NCBI RefSeq assembly: GCF_005517195.1
Contig: NZ_CP040244.1
Coordinates: 6,714,001 to 6,778,000 of the forward strand
DNA length: 64,000 nucleotides
Reading direction: 5' to 3'
Source of the DNA: Streptomyces vilmorinianum
Lineage (GTDB): Bacteria > Actinomycetota > Actinomycetes > Streptomycetales > Streptomycetaceae
The translations under genes were made by a program, and so were the position numbers. How positions within the stretch are numbered: position 1 is the first letter of the stretch; every line of letters starts with the position of its first letter. Below the pieces are notes generated by a model. It had not been told where the DNA came from and ran no database searches. It was given only the letters and a program-made list of their open reading frames with translations. Positions 40,749 to 49,257 of the stretch are shown here, one piece after another.

Positions 40749-42350
40749 CTACTCCCACTCGATGGTGCCCGGGGGCTTGCTCGTCACGTCGAGCACCACA
40801 CGGTTCACATCGGCGACCTCGTTGGTGATCCGGGTCGAGATCCTCGCGAGCACGTCGTACGGCATGCGCGTCCAGTCCGCCGTCATCGCGTCCTCGGAGG
40901 AGACGGGGCGCAGGACGATCGGGTGGCCGTACGTGCGGCCGTCGCCCTGCACGCCCACGGAGCGCACATCGGCGAGCAGGACCACCGGGCACTGCCAGAT
41001 CTCGCGGTCGAGACCGGCGGCCGTCAGCTCCTCGCGGGCGATGGCGTCGGCCTCGCGCAGCAGGTCGAGACGGTCCTTGGTGACCTCGCCGACGATACGG
41101 ATACCGAGACCCGGGCCCGGGAAGGGCTGACGCTGGACGATCTCGTCCGGCAGGCCGAGCTCCTGGCCGACCATGCGGACCTCGTCCTTGAACAGCTGGC
41201 GCAGCGGCTCGACGAGCTCGAACTCCAGGTCCTCGGGGAGGCCGCCCACGTTGTGGTGGGACTTGATGTTCGCGGTGCCGGTGCCGCCACCGGACTCCAC
41301 GATGTCCGGGTAGAGCGTGCCCTGGACGAGGAACGCGACGTCCTCGCCGGTGCCCGCCGACTCGGCGACGATCTCGGCCTGCGCCTGCTCGAAGACGCGG
41401 ATGAACTCCCGGCCGATGATCTTCCGCTTCTCCTCGGGGTCGGAGACCCCGGCGAGCGCGGTGAGGAATCGCTCCTGCGCGTCGACGACCTTCAGCTGCA
41501 CGCCGGTCGCCGCGACGAAGTCCTTCTCGACCTGCTCGGTCTCGCCCTTGCGCATCAGACCGTGGTCGACGTACACGCAGGTGAGCTGCGAGCCGATGGC
41601 CTTCTGCACGAGCGCGGCGGCCACGGCGGAGTCGACGCCACCGGACAGACCGCAGATGGCGCGCTTGCCGCCGACCTGCTCGCGGATGGCCGCGACCTGC
41701 TCGTCGATGACGTTGCCGGTGGTCCAGGTCGGCTCGATGCCGGCGCCCCGGTAGAGGAAGTGCTCCAGGATCTGCTGGCCGTGCGTGGAGTGCAGCACCT
41801 CGGGGTGGTACTGGACGCCGTACAGCTTCTTCTCGTCGTTCTCGAAGGCGGCGACCGGCACGACGTCCGTGGACGCGGTGACGGCGAAGCCCTCGGGGGC
41901 GGCGGAGCAGGCGTCGCCGTGCGACATCCACACGGACTGCTCGGTCGGGGTGCCCTCGAAGAGCGTCGACCCGGCCTTGGAGACGTGCAGCGGCGTACGG
42001 CCGTACTCGCGGGCGCCCGTGTTGTCGACGGTGCCACCGAGGGTGGTCGCCATCAGCTGGAAGCCGTAGCACATGCCGAAGACCGGGACACCGGCCTCGA
42101 AGAGCGCGCGGTCGAGGCGCGGGGCGCCCTCCGCGTACACGGAGGAGGGGCCGCCGGAGAGGATGATCGCCTTCGGCTTCTTGGCCAGCATCTCGGCCAC
42201 CGGCATGGTGGACGGGACGATCTCGCTGTAGACCCGCGCCTCACGGACGCGTCGGGCGATGAGCTGTGCGTACTGGGCGCCGAAGTCGACAACGAGGACT
42301 ACGTCCGGGTTGGTGACGTCGGGCGCGGCAGCGGGAGTCGCTGATGACAC
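40749..42350 (-). CDS. guaA: GMP synthase (glutamine-hydrolysing)
   Basis: Converts XMP to GMP with ATP and glutamine, the last step of GMP synthesis. The 533 residues include a class I glutamine amidotransferase with Cys94 (GMCYGFQLM) and YHPEV. The ATP pyrophosphatase domain has the P-loop GLSGGVDSAVAAALV, and the C-terminal dimerisation domain has QRQPFPGPGLGIRI and ends NRVVLDVTSKPPGTIEWE. GTG at 42348-42350 is the start. It is monocistronic; the terminator sits just downstream. Confidence 0.98.
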   Translation of the reverse strand: MSSATPAAAPDVTNPDVVLVVDFGAQYAQLIARRVREARVYSEIVPSTMPVAEMLAKKPKAIILSGGPSSVYAEGAPRLDRALFEAGVPVFGMCYGFQLMATTLGGTVDNTGAREYGRTPLHVSKAGSTLFEGTPTEQSVWMSHGDACSAAPEGFAVTASTDVVPVAAFENDEKKLYGVQYHPEVLHSTHGQQILEHFLYRGAGIEPTWTTGNVIDEQVAAIREQVGGKRAICGLSGGVDSAVAAALVQKAIGSQLTCVYVDHGLMRKGETEQVEKDFVAATGVQLKVVDAQERFLTALAGVSDPEEKRKIIGREFIRVFEQAQAEIVAESAGTGEDVAFLVQGTLYPDIVESGGGTGTANIKSHHNVGGLPEDLEFELVEPLRQLFKDEVRMVGQELGLPDEIVQRQPFPGPGLGIRIVGEVTKDRLDLLREADAIAREELTAAGLDREIWQCPVVLLADVRSVGVQGDGRTYGHPIVLRPVSSEDAMTADWTRMPYDVLARISTRITNEVADVNRVVLDVTSKPPGTIEWE

Positions 42351-42493
42351 TACGGCGGCCTTCCGGCGGTAGGAGGGGGTCCCCGAAGGGGGCTCTTTGA
42401 GGGGGGCTCTTTGTCGATTCTACCGGCGCGCCGCGGTCGCTTTTCGTCTCACCATCCGAACCCGGGTTGGCCCGGGCCCCGGGGCGGGGTCCA

Positions 42494-42499
42494 TACTGT
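42494..42499 (+). promoter_or_regulatory. -10-like element of chorismate mutase leader
   Basis: TACTGT (TANNNT) ending 4 bp before the leader-peptide ATG at 42504, so the leader would be at or near leaderless. The -35 is not clear. Confidence 0.4.
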
Positions 42500-42503
42500 C
42501 CGC

Positions 42504-42575
42504 ATGCGCAAGCTCACGACCTTCGTCTTTACCTATGGCACCGGCCCGTCCGGCTGCCATGGTCGTGCTGCTTGA
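42504..42575 (+). CDS. 23-residue aromatic leader peptide upstream of chorismate mutase
   Basis: Small ORF too short for routine annotation. It starts MRKLTT, then FVFTY (Phe7, Phe9, Tyr11), and ends with TGA at 42573-42575. Phe and Tyr are the end products fed by chorismate mutase. It is followed by an intrinsic terminator at 42600-42637 and then the chorismate mutase gene. This is the layout of ribosome-mediated attenuation: stalling on scarce Phe/Tyr would favour read-through. A plausible competing helix can form between the GC-rich part of the leader (about 42542-42549) and one arm of the terminator. Confidence 0.6.
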   Translation: MRKLTTFVFTYGTGPSGCHGRAA

Positions 42576-42599
42576 GCAACTGACAAGCGACTTCCCAGG

Positions 42600-42637
42600 C
42601 GCCCCGGGCCGACAAGGCCCGGGGCGTTCTGTCGTTT
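42600..42637 (+). terminator. Attenuator terminator before chorismate mutase
   Basis: 11-bp perfect stem (42600-42610 and 42616-42626, 5-nt loop) followed by the T-rich TTCTGTCGTTT, 46 bp upstream of the chorismate mutase start. A terminator here, inside the transcription unit, makes sense only as an attenuator. Confidence 0.75.
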
Positions 42638-42682
42638 CCGGGCCGTGCCGCTCCAGGGCATCCCCCGCAAAGGAGCCCCACC

Positions 42683-42970
42683 ATGACCACGAAGACCGCT
42701 GAGAAGACCGGCGCCCGCACCGACGAGGCCGCCGCGCTCATCGGCGACGCCCGCGAGCGGATCGACGCGCTCGACGACCGGATCATCGGCCTGATCCAGG
42801 AACGGATGGCGATCTCGGCCGTCATCCAGGAGGCCCGGATCGGCTCGGGCGGCCGCCGCGTGAACCTCGCGCGCGAGATGGAGGTGCTCGGCCACTACCG
42901 GGACGCGCTGGGCAAGCCGGGTACGGCGCTGGCCATGACGATGCTGGAGCTGTGCCGCGGCCGCATCTGA
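42683..42970 (+). CDS. Chorismate mutase (AroQ fold)
   Basis: 95-residue monofunctional chorismate mutase, making prephenate for Phe and Tyr synthesis. The all-helical AroQ features are DARERIDALDDRIIGLIQERM (catalytic Arg in helix 1), ISAVIQEARIGSGG, and RVNLAREMEVLGHYRDALG. It is the short, intracellular actinobacterial type, which in mycobacteria needs DAHP synthase for full activity (from knowledge of Rv0948c). Start is ATG at 42683. Attenuation by the upstream leader is likely. Confidence 0.93.
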   Translation: MTTKTAEKTGARTDEAAALIGDARERIDALDDRIIGLIQERMAISAVIQEARIGSGGRRVNLAREMEVLGHYRDALGKPGTALAMTMLELCRGRI

Positions 42971-43030
42971 CCCGCGGGCCGCATCGACGTCCGGACCGCA
43001 TCGACGTCCGGGCCACGTCGGCGCCACGTC

Positions 43031-43050
43031 ACCCCCGCAGGGGCGGGGGT
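43031..43050 (+). terminator. Chorismate mutase terminator
   Basis: 8-bp inverted repeat (43031-43038 and 43043-43050) 60 bp after the gene. Confidence 0.6.
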
Positions 43051-43445
43051 ACGGATCTGAGTTCGGGCCCGCTCTCACCCGTACGGCGCGTGACCGCCTC
43101 CCGCACCCCTTCGTTGGTCGTGGTGTCCGTGCCAGCCAGGGGCGGGCCCGAAAAATCCACGCGTGGCTTCGCTGGGGCGTGTGACGTACCGCAAGTGCGT
43201 CGTGGGACCTCGCCTCAGCGCGTGTGACCGGACGGCAGGGGACAGCAGCCCGGTCACCCAGTAAGGGCGGTCGGCCCCGGGGACGCCCGGGGCCGACCGC
43301 AACCGGTCCAGACGATGCGAGACACGCCCACACCTCCCGTCCTCCCCATGGCCCCATTGACCCATCACCCCCGCGCGGCGCACCTCCCCCGGCGCCGCTC
43401 CCCCTCGGCACCGCCGCTGCCACTGACACCGGTGCCGATCTCCGA

Positions 43446-43483
43446 GGGCCCCGCGGCGCGACCGGAATCGCGCCGCGGGGCCC
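43446..43483 (+). terminator. Hairpin of terminator type in gene-free region
   Basis: 15-bp perfect inverted repeat (43446-43460 and 43469-43483) followed by TTGTGCTTG on the plus strand, with no annotated gene for 475 bp upstream. Confidence 0.55.
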
Positions 43484-43596
43484 TTGTGCTTGTACGTGCC
43501 AGCGATGTGACGCGGAACACACCAGGAATTCGGCGATCGGCGTGCAACCAATCACTCCCGTCGCAGGTCATGCATGCAGCACCACCCAGAAACTGG

Positions 43597-43632
43597 AGAG
43601 GCGCTGCACTCGGAGGGGGGTGCAGCGCCTCT
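43597..43632 (-). terminator. Terminator of the GMC/aldehyde dehydrogenase operon
   Basis: 12-bp perfect inverted repeat (43597-43608 and 43621-43632) about 80 bp after the GMC oxidoreductase stop on the minus strand. Confidence 0.6.
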
Positions 43633-43714
43633 TCCGTCTCTCGGCCACAGGCCACGGTTCACTGGCTACGAGCTACGAGCTACGGGCCCCGGGCCGCGGG
43701 CCACTGGCTTCGGG

Positions 43715-45589
43715 CTACGGCAGCTGCTTCTTCGGCGGGACCGCCGGCATTCCCAGGAACGGAAGCTTCAGCGCGCCGAAGGCGTCCGCCGGGACCGCCG
43801 GCGCCTTCGGGGCGACCGCGGCGAGGCGGACGTACTCCTCGCCCTGACGCGGGCGCGGGTCCTCCTCCCCCTTGTTCGGCCAGAACGACATCGCCCGCTC
43901 CGCCTGGGCCGTGATCGTCAGCGACGGGTTGACGCCGAGGTTGGCGGAGACCGCCGCCCCGTCGACCACCGAGATGCCCGGATGGCCGAACAGGCGGTGG
44001 TACGGGTCGATGACACCGGACGCGGCGTCGGCGCCGATCGGGCAGCCGCCCAGGAAGTGCGCGGTCAGCGGGGTGCCCATCAGCTCGCCGATGTTGGAGC
44101 CGGCGAAGCCGTTGATCTCCTCGGCGAGCAGCGACGCCGCACGGGTCGCCTCCGGGATCTGGTTCGGGTTCGGGGCGCCGTGGCCCTGGCGGGCCGTGAG
44201 CAGGCCCTTGCCGAGACCGCGGGGCTTGCGGAAGGTCGTCAGGGAGTTGTCCAGGGACTGCATGACGAGGCCGATGATGGTCCGCTCCGACCAGCGGCGG
44301 TTGGAGAGGGAGCGGACGGCGAGCGCGGGGTGCTTGACGAGCTCCAGGAGCCAGTTCCGTACCCGGTGCGCGCCGTACGGCACCTGGAGGATCGTCATGC
44401 CGCCCATGGCGTTGGAGCCCTTGCCGTAGCGGACCGGCTCGATGTGGGTGTTCTCGTCCGGGTGGATCGAGGAGGTGATCGCGACCCCGCGCGTGAAGTC
44501 GGCCTTCGCCGCGCCGTGCTTCTTGCGGTAGCGCCGGTCGGTGGTCTGCGAGCCGACGAGCGCCTCGGAGTTCGTCCGCGTCAGCTCGCCGAGCCGGGCC
44601 GAGATCCGGGGCAGCAGCCCGGAGTCCTTCATCCGGTGCAGCAGCGTCTGTGTGCCATACGTACCGGCCGCGACGACGACCCGGCGCGCCGTGAACGTAC
44701 GCCCGCCCGCCTCCCGACCACCACCCCTCACCGAGGCGCTTCGCGCCGCCCCTCCTTGTCGTCCTTTGCGCCGGTGGTCGGTGGGGAGGGTCTTGACGGC
44801 GAAGCCGCCCCGCGAGTCCTCGGTGAGGGCGACCACCGAGGTCATGGGGTGGACCACGGCGCCGGCCTTCTCGGCGAGGTGGAGGTAGTTCTCGTTGAGG
44901 GTGTTCTTGGCGCCGTGGCGGCAGCCCGTCATGCACTCGCCGCACTCGGTACAGGCCCGCCGGGAGGGTCCCGCGCCGCCGAAGTACGGGTCGGCGACCT
45001 CCGCGCCCGGCTTCGCCTTCACCGTTCCGTCGGCGTCGTCGCCGTCCCCGAAGAAGACACCGACCGGCGCCATGTGGAAGGTGTCGCCGATCCCCATGGC
45101 CCGCGCGGTCGCCTTGAGATGGACGTCCGAGGGGGTCACGGTCGGGTTGAGGCGGACGCCCAGCATCCGCTTGGCCTGGTCGTAGTACGGCGCCAGCTCC
45201 TCCTGCCAGTCCGTGATGTCCTTCCACTGCGGGTCCTCGAAGAACGGCGCGGGCGGCACGTAGAGGGTGTTGGCGTAGTTCAGGGAGCCGCCGCCGACCC
45301 CCGCGCCCGCCAGGACCATCACATTGCCCAGCAGGTGGATGCGCTGGATGCCGTAGAGGCCGAGGGCGGGGGCCCAGAGGAAGTTCTTCAGGTCCCAGGA
45401 GTTCCTGGGCAGTTCCGTACGGGTGAAGCGGCGGCCCGCTTCCAGGACCCCGACGCGGTAGCCCTTCTCGGTCAGCCGGAGGGCCGTGACCGAGCCGCCG
45501 AAGCCGGAGCCGACGACGATGACGTCGTAGTCGTACGCCGAGTCCAGGTCGTCCTCGTCCTGATTCTGGGCAGGGGGTACCGCGGTCAT
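43715..45589 (-). CDS. GMC-family FAD oxidoreductase (cholesterol-oxidase-like)
   Basis: 624-residue flavoprotein. The FAD dinucleotide-binding motif is DVIVVGSGFGGSVTALRLTEKG near 21-42. GVGGGSLNYANTLYVPP contacts the flavin. A cysteine cluster CTECGECMTGCRHGAKN (near 209-225) resembles a 4Fe-4S site or its remnant, found in this GMC subgroup. The C-terminal GMC motif is NLGVNPSLTITAQAERAM. Cholesterol/steroid oxidases share this build; substrate unknown. ATG at 45587-45589. Lies 44 nt after the aldehyde dehydrogenase gene, in one operon: alcohol-to-aldehyde-to-acid chemistry is plausible. Confidence 0.88.
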   Translation of the reverse strand: MTAVPPAQNQDEDDLDSAYDYDVIVVGSGFGGSVTALRLTEKGYRVGVLEAGRRFTRTELPRNSWDLKNFLWAPALGLYGIQRIHLLGNVMVLAGAGVGGGSLNYANTLYVPPAPFFEDPQWKDITDWQEELAPYYDQAKRMLGVRLNPTVTPSDVHLKATARAMGIGDTFHMAPVGVFFGDGDDADGTVKAKPGAEVADPYFGGAGPSRRACTECGECMTGCRHGAKNTLNENYLHLAEKAGAVVHPMTSVVALTEDSRGGFAVKTLPTDHRRKGRQGGAARSASVRGGGREAGGRTFTARRVVVAAGTYGTQTLLHRMKDSGLLPRISARLGELTRTNSEALVGSQTTDRRYRKKHGAAKADFTRGVAITSSIHPDENTHIEPVRYGKGSNAMGGMTILQVPYGAHRVRNWLLELVKHPALAVRSLSNRRWSERTIIGLVMQSLDNSLTTFRKPRGLGKGLLTARQGHGAPNPNQIPEATRAASLLAEEINGFAGSNIGELMGTPLTAHFLGGCPIGADAASGVIDPYHRLFGHPGISVVDGAAVSANLGVNPSLTITAQAERAMSFWPNKGEEDPRPRQGEEYVRLAAVAPKAPAVPADAFGALKLPFLGMPAVPPKKQLP

Positions 45590-45633
45590 GGCTCTCCTCG
45601 TACGAAACCGGTGTGAAGGGGGCGGCGGTGGGC

Positions 45634-47268
45634 TCAGCGCAGGCGCAGGGCCTTCATCGCCTTCAGGGACAGGCTCATGAACGCGGCGTACCGCTCGTCG
45701 TCCATCCCGAAGGACGGCGCGAGCGGGATCAGCCGCTGCTGGGCCACGGTCTGGGCCTCGGTGAACTTGAGGATGCCCTCCGAGCCGTGTCGTCGGCCGA
45801 GCCCGGAGTCCTTCATTCCGCCCATGGGCGCGCGGACGCTGCCGTACGCCGGCGCGTACCCCTCGTTGATGTTGACGGTGCCGGTGCGCAGCCGGGCGGC
45901 GACGGCGTGGCCCCGCCGCGCGTCCTTCGTCCAGACCGAGGAGTTGAGCCCGTACGGGGTGGCGTTGGCCAGCTCGACGACCTCGTCCTCGTCCTTGAAG
46001 CGGTAGATCGAGACGACCGGGCCGAAGGTCTCCTCGGAGCAGACCGCCATCGGGGCCTCGACTCCGTCGAGGATCGTCGGCTCGTAGAAGAGCGGGCCGA
46101 TGTCGGGGCGGGCGACGCCGCCCGCGACGAGCTTGGCGCCCTTGGCGACGGCCTCCTCGACGTGGCGGGAGACGGTCTCCAGCTGCCGCTCGCCGACGAG
46201 GGAGCCCATGTCGGCGCCGTAGGAGAGGGAGTTGCCGAGCCGCATCGCCTTCGTACGGGCGGCGAAGCGGGCCACGAAGTCGTCGGCGACCGACTCGTGG
46301 ACGTACAGCCGCTCGATGGAGATGCAGAGCTGTCCGGCGGAGGAGAAGCAGGCGCGGACGGCGCCGGCGGCCGCCTTCTCGATGTCGGCGTCCTTCAGGA
46401 CCAGCATGGCGTTCTTGCCGCCGAGTTCGAGCGTCACGCCGACGAGCCGGGCGGCGGCACCCTGGGCGACCTCGCGGCCGGTACGGGTGGAGCCGGTGAA
46501 GGAGACGTAGTCGGCGTGCTTGACGACCTCGGGTCCGACGACCGGTCCGTCGCCGATGACGACCTGGAAGACCTCGGCGGGCAGACCGGCCTCGATGAGC
46601 AGGTCGCGGGCCCAGAGCGCGGTGAGCGCGGTCTCGGTGTCGGGCTTCATGACGACGGCGTTGCCCGCGACGAAGGCGGGTATCGCGTCGCCGATCGAGA
46701 GCTCCAGCGGGTAGTTCCAGGGCGCGATCTGGCCGACGACGCCGCGCGGCTGGCGCAGCTCGGTGACCTTCGTGAGGGTCGGGACGACGCCGGTGTGACG
46801 CTTGGGCCGCAGGTACGAGGGGGCCTTGCGGCCGTAGTGGCGGGCGGCGACGGCGACCGAGAGGACCTCTTCGTGGGCGTGCAGGCGCGCCTTGCCGGTC
46901 TCCAGCTGGATGAGGTCGAGCACCTCGGCCTGGCGCTCCAGGATCAGGTCGTGGAAGCGGAGCAGCACTGCGGCGCGGGCGCGGACCGGGGTCGCGGCCC
47001 AGGCGCCCTGGGCCGCGCGGGCGCGGGCGAAGGCCTCGGCGACGTCCTCGGGGGTGGACTCGGGCAGCTCGGCCAGCCGCTCCCCGGTGAAGGGGGTGTG
47101 GTTCGCGGTGCGGCCGGAACCGACGACTCCGCGGGTGAGCTGGGCGACCACGTCGGGCGTGACCACGTCGGCGGCGGTGCGGGCACCGGCAGGCGAGGGA
47201 GCGAGAGGGTTCGTACCGGGGGCGGTGGTGGCCGTGACCGTGGTGGCGAGTGCCTGCGAGTCCGTCAT
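45634..47268 (-). CDS. gabD2: NAD(P)-dependent aldehyde dehydrogenase, succinate-semialdehyde type
   Basis: 544-residue aldehyde dehydrogenase. Catalytic Cys315 lies in FSSAGQLCISIERLYV, Glu in VTLELGGKNAM, and the NAD-binding FTGSTRTGREVAQ and APWNYPLELSIGDAIPAF are present. The QLCISIERL context resembles mycobacterial GabD2, a succinic-semialdehyde dehydrogenase; activity on a product of the neighbouring GMC enzyme is equally possible. I chose ATG at 47266-47268 because a TACTCT -10 element ends 7 bp before it (leaderless); ATG at 47287-47289 would add 7 residues. Confidence 0.85.
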   Translation of the reverse strand: MTDSQALATTVTATTAPGTNPLAPSPAGARTAADVVTPDVVAQLTRGVVGSGRTANHTPFTGERLAELPESTPEDVAEAFARARAAQGAWAATPVRARAAVLLRFHDLILERQAEVLDLIQLETGKARLHAHEEVLSVAVAARHYGRKAPSYLRPKRHTGVVPTLTKVTELRQPRGVVGQIAPWNYPLELSIGDAIPAFVAGNAVVMKPDTETALTALWARDLLIEAGLPAEVFQVVIGDGPVVGPEVVKHADYVSFTGSTRTGREVAQGAAARLVGVTLELGGKNAMLVLKDADIEKAAAGAVRACFSSAGQLCISIERLYVHESVADDFVARFAARTKAMRLGNSLSYGADMGSLVGERQLETVSRHVEEAVAKGAKLVAGGVARPDIGPLFYEPTILDGVEAPMAVCSEETFGPVVSIYRFKDEDEVVELANATPYGLNSSVWTKDARRGHAVAARLRTGTVNINEGYAPAYGSVRAPMGGMKDSGLGRRHGSEGILKFTEAQTVAQQRLIPLAPSFGMDDERYAAFMSLSLKAMKALRLR

Positions 47269-47275
47269 GAGGGGG

Positions 47276-47281
47276 AGAGTA
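47276..47281 (-). promoter_or_regulatory. -10 element of leaderless aldehyde dehydrogenase operon
   Basis: TACTCT on the minus strand, 7 bp before the ATG at 47268. No clear -35. Confidence 0.4.
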
Positions 47282-47361
47282 GGCGGCATCCCCGCCTTTG
47301 GGTACCCGTCGGTAATACGTTTTCACCGGGTGCGCACAATCGCGCCAGTGATCGCTGGCAT

Positions 47362-47384
47362 GTAAGCCCTGATCAGGGGCTTAC
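47362..47384 (-). terminator. Terminator after Ser/Thr kinase
   Basis: 8-bp inverted repeat GTAAGCCC/GGGCTTAC (47362-47369 and 47377-47384) about 65 bp after the kinase stop. Confidence 0.5.
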
Positions 47385-47449
47385 GGTCGGCCGGGCGTGC
47401 GAATTGTGGATTCGCGGCGGATCGGTCGCCCCCGGCCGGTCGCCCCCCG

Positions 47450-49117
47450 TCAGTCGCCCGGCGCCCGCCAGTGCTGCAGCACGATGTCGAACTGTTCCCG
47501 GGTGGTCTCCCAGCTCGACTCCGGCGAGGCCATGAACAGGGCGTACTCGGTGCCGTCGTCCCCGAAGTACAGCTGGTCGATCGCGTGCCTCGGGCCCGGG
47601 AAGTCCGCCTTCTCCTGCCAGGTGAACTCCCACAGGGCGGAGCGGACCTGGTCGCGGTAGGTGTTCTGGTTCAGCAGGACCTTCTGGTACTGGGCCCGCC
47701 TCTTCACCGTCTTCTCCAGGTCCAGCGCGTGCATGTAGGGATTCTCGAAGTCGGGCGTGGGGTCGATGCTGATCCGGATCCGGTGGCGTCCGTTGTCCGG
47801 CGTGTAGTCGATGTTGTCGCCGTTCATCTGGCGCTTCCAGCCCTCGGGCACCGCCAGGCTGAAGCCCTCGGGGTCCTCGACGCGGCGCCAGCCGGCCGGG
47901 AGAGAACCCTTCGCGGTCTTCGTCGCCTCGGGCTGCGTGCTGTGACCGGCGCCCCCGGCCTTGCCGCCTCCGCCGGAGTAGTGCATGGCGGCGAAGACGG
48001 CTCCACCGGCGACCAGACCGGCGAGAACGGCCGCCATGGCCACCGTTCGCCACCGGCCACGACCGCCCTGGGCGGCGGGCGCGGACGGGGCGAACGGCGC
48101 GGACGGGGCGAACGGCGCGGACGGGTCGGCGAGCGTCGGGGCGGTGGCCGAACGGGCCCCGGCCGAAGGAGACGTGGCAGAGGGCCCCGCCGGCTCCGGC
48201 ATCCGTGCGGTCGCGGAGGTCAGTTCCCCCTGCCCCACCCGCTGCGTCGGCACGTACGCCTGCGCCTCGGCCGGTCGACGGCCCTCCATGGCGTCGAGCA
48301 GCATCCGCTCGGCCTCGTCCGCGGCCGGCCGGTCCGCGGGGTCCTTGCGGAGCAGCGCGACGATGACGGGGGCCAGCGGGCCCGCCTTCTCCGGGTGCGG
48401 CGGCTCCTCGGTCACCACGGCCTGCATGGTGCTGATCGGCGAGGTCCGCCGGAACGGCGAGGTGCCCTCCACCGCCGTGTACAGCGTCGCGCCCAGCGAC
48501 CAGAGGTCGGAGGCGGGCCCCGGATCCCCGCCCCGTACCCGCTCGGGCGCCAGATAGTCGATGGAGCCGACGAGTTCACCGGTCCGTGTGATCGTCGAGT
48601 CGCCCTCGATCGCCGCGATGCCGAAGTCGGTGAGCAGCACGCGTCCGTCGCGGGCCAGCAGGACGTTGCCGGGCTTGACGTCCCGGTGCAGCACCCCCGC
48701 CGCGTGCGCGGCGCGCAGGGCCCCGAGGACGTGCAGCCCGATCCTGGCCGCCTCGCGGGCCTCGATCGTGCCGGACTCCTTCGCGGCGTCCGCGAGCGAG
48801 GGCCCGTCGACGTACTGCATCACGATCCACGGCCGGTCGTCGTGCTCCAGCACGTCGTGCACGGTGACCACGCCCGGGTGGGTGATCCGCGCCGCGGCCC
48901 GGGCCTCTTTCTGCGTACGGGCGTGCAGAACCAGCCGGTCGGCCTCGGCCACGAACCGACCCGCCGTCAACTCCTTGACCGCCACGACCCGGTGCAGGAC
49001 CTCGTCGTGCGCTCGCCAGACCTTGCCCATGCCGCCGCGGCCGATGGTCTCGCCCAGCCGGTATCGCCCGGCGAGCAGCAGCCCCGCGGCGGTATCCGCA
49101 CTCTGTGAATGTTCCAC
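47450..49117 (-). CDS. Membrane Ser/Thr protein kinase
   Basis: 555-residue eukaryotic-like kinase of the PknB type without PASTA repeats. The P-loop is IGRGGMGKVWRAH, Lys48 (VAVKEL), the catalytic loop HRDVKPGN, DFG in LLTDFGIAAIEGD and APE in YLAPERVRGG: all intact. A disordered juxtamembrane part with SAPFAP repeats runs to a membrane helix at about 355-377. The external C-terminal domain (about 405-555: PAGWRRVEDPEGFSLAVPEGW) is similar to those of the next two kinases. ATG at 49115-49117. It lies in a tandem kinase cluster; S. coelicolor has a kinase cluster at this place linked to spore-wall synthesis (from memory). Confidence 0.93.
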   Translation of the reverse strand: MEHSQSADTAAGLLLAGRYRLGETIGRGGMGKVWRAHDEVLHRVVAVKELTAGRFVAEADRLVLHARTQKEARAAARITHPGVVTVHDVLEHDDRPWIVMQYVDGPSLADAAKESGTIEAREAARIGLHVLGALRAAHAAGVLHRDVKPGNVLLARDGRVLLTDFGIAAIEGDSTITRTGELVGSIDYLAPERVRGGDPGPASDLWSLGATLYTAVEGTSPFRRTSPISTMQAVVTEEPPHPEKAGPLAPVIVALLRKDPADRPAADEAERMLLDAMEGRRPAEAQAYVPTQRVGQGELTSATARMPEPAGPSATSPSAGARSATAPTLADPSAPFAPSAPFAPSAPAAQGGRGRWRTVAMAAVLAGLVAGGAVFAAMHYSGGGGKAGGAGHSTQPEATKTAKGSLPAGWRRVEDPEGFSLAVPEGWKRQMNGDNIDYTPDNGRHRIRISIDPTPDFENPYMHALDLEKTVKRRAQYQKVLLNQNTYRDQVRSALWEFTWQEKADFPGPRHAIDQLYFGDDGTEYALFMASPESSWETTREQFDIVLQHWRAPGD

Positions 49118-49257
49118 TGTCCCCCGCCTGTTCCTTCGGATTCCAGGTTACGGAGGGGGGTACGGGGTACGGAACCTCGGGGCGGGCAAAGGAACCGCAC
49201 TGTGACCCAGCCAACGAGAACCGGCCCTTTTCGGCCAGGTGGGCGGGTCGTCACATC

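Larger units (their letters stand above)
43051..43714. other. Gene-free interval with several strong hairpins
   Basis: About 660 bp without a convincing gene. It holds a 15-bp perfect inverted repeat (43267-43281 and 43286-43300), two terminator-like hairpins listed separately, and a short GCTACGA-type direct repeat near 43669-43690 beside the GMC oxidoreductase stop. An unannotated small RNA is possible but not demonstrated. Confidence 0.6.

Noticed and set aside
42533..43555. 340-residue minus-strand ORF opposite chorismate mutase
   Set aside because: No recognisable domain, composition of a shadow frame, and it would cross the attenuator and terminators.
43715..47326. 1203-residue ORF joining GMC oxidoreductase to an upstream extension
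   Set aside because: The upstream half is a shadow of the aldehyde dehydrogenase; the GMC protein begins at MTAVPPAQNQ (45589).
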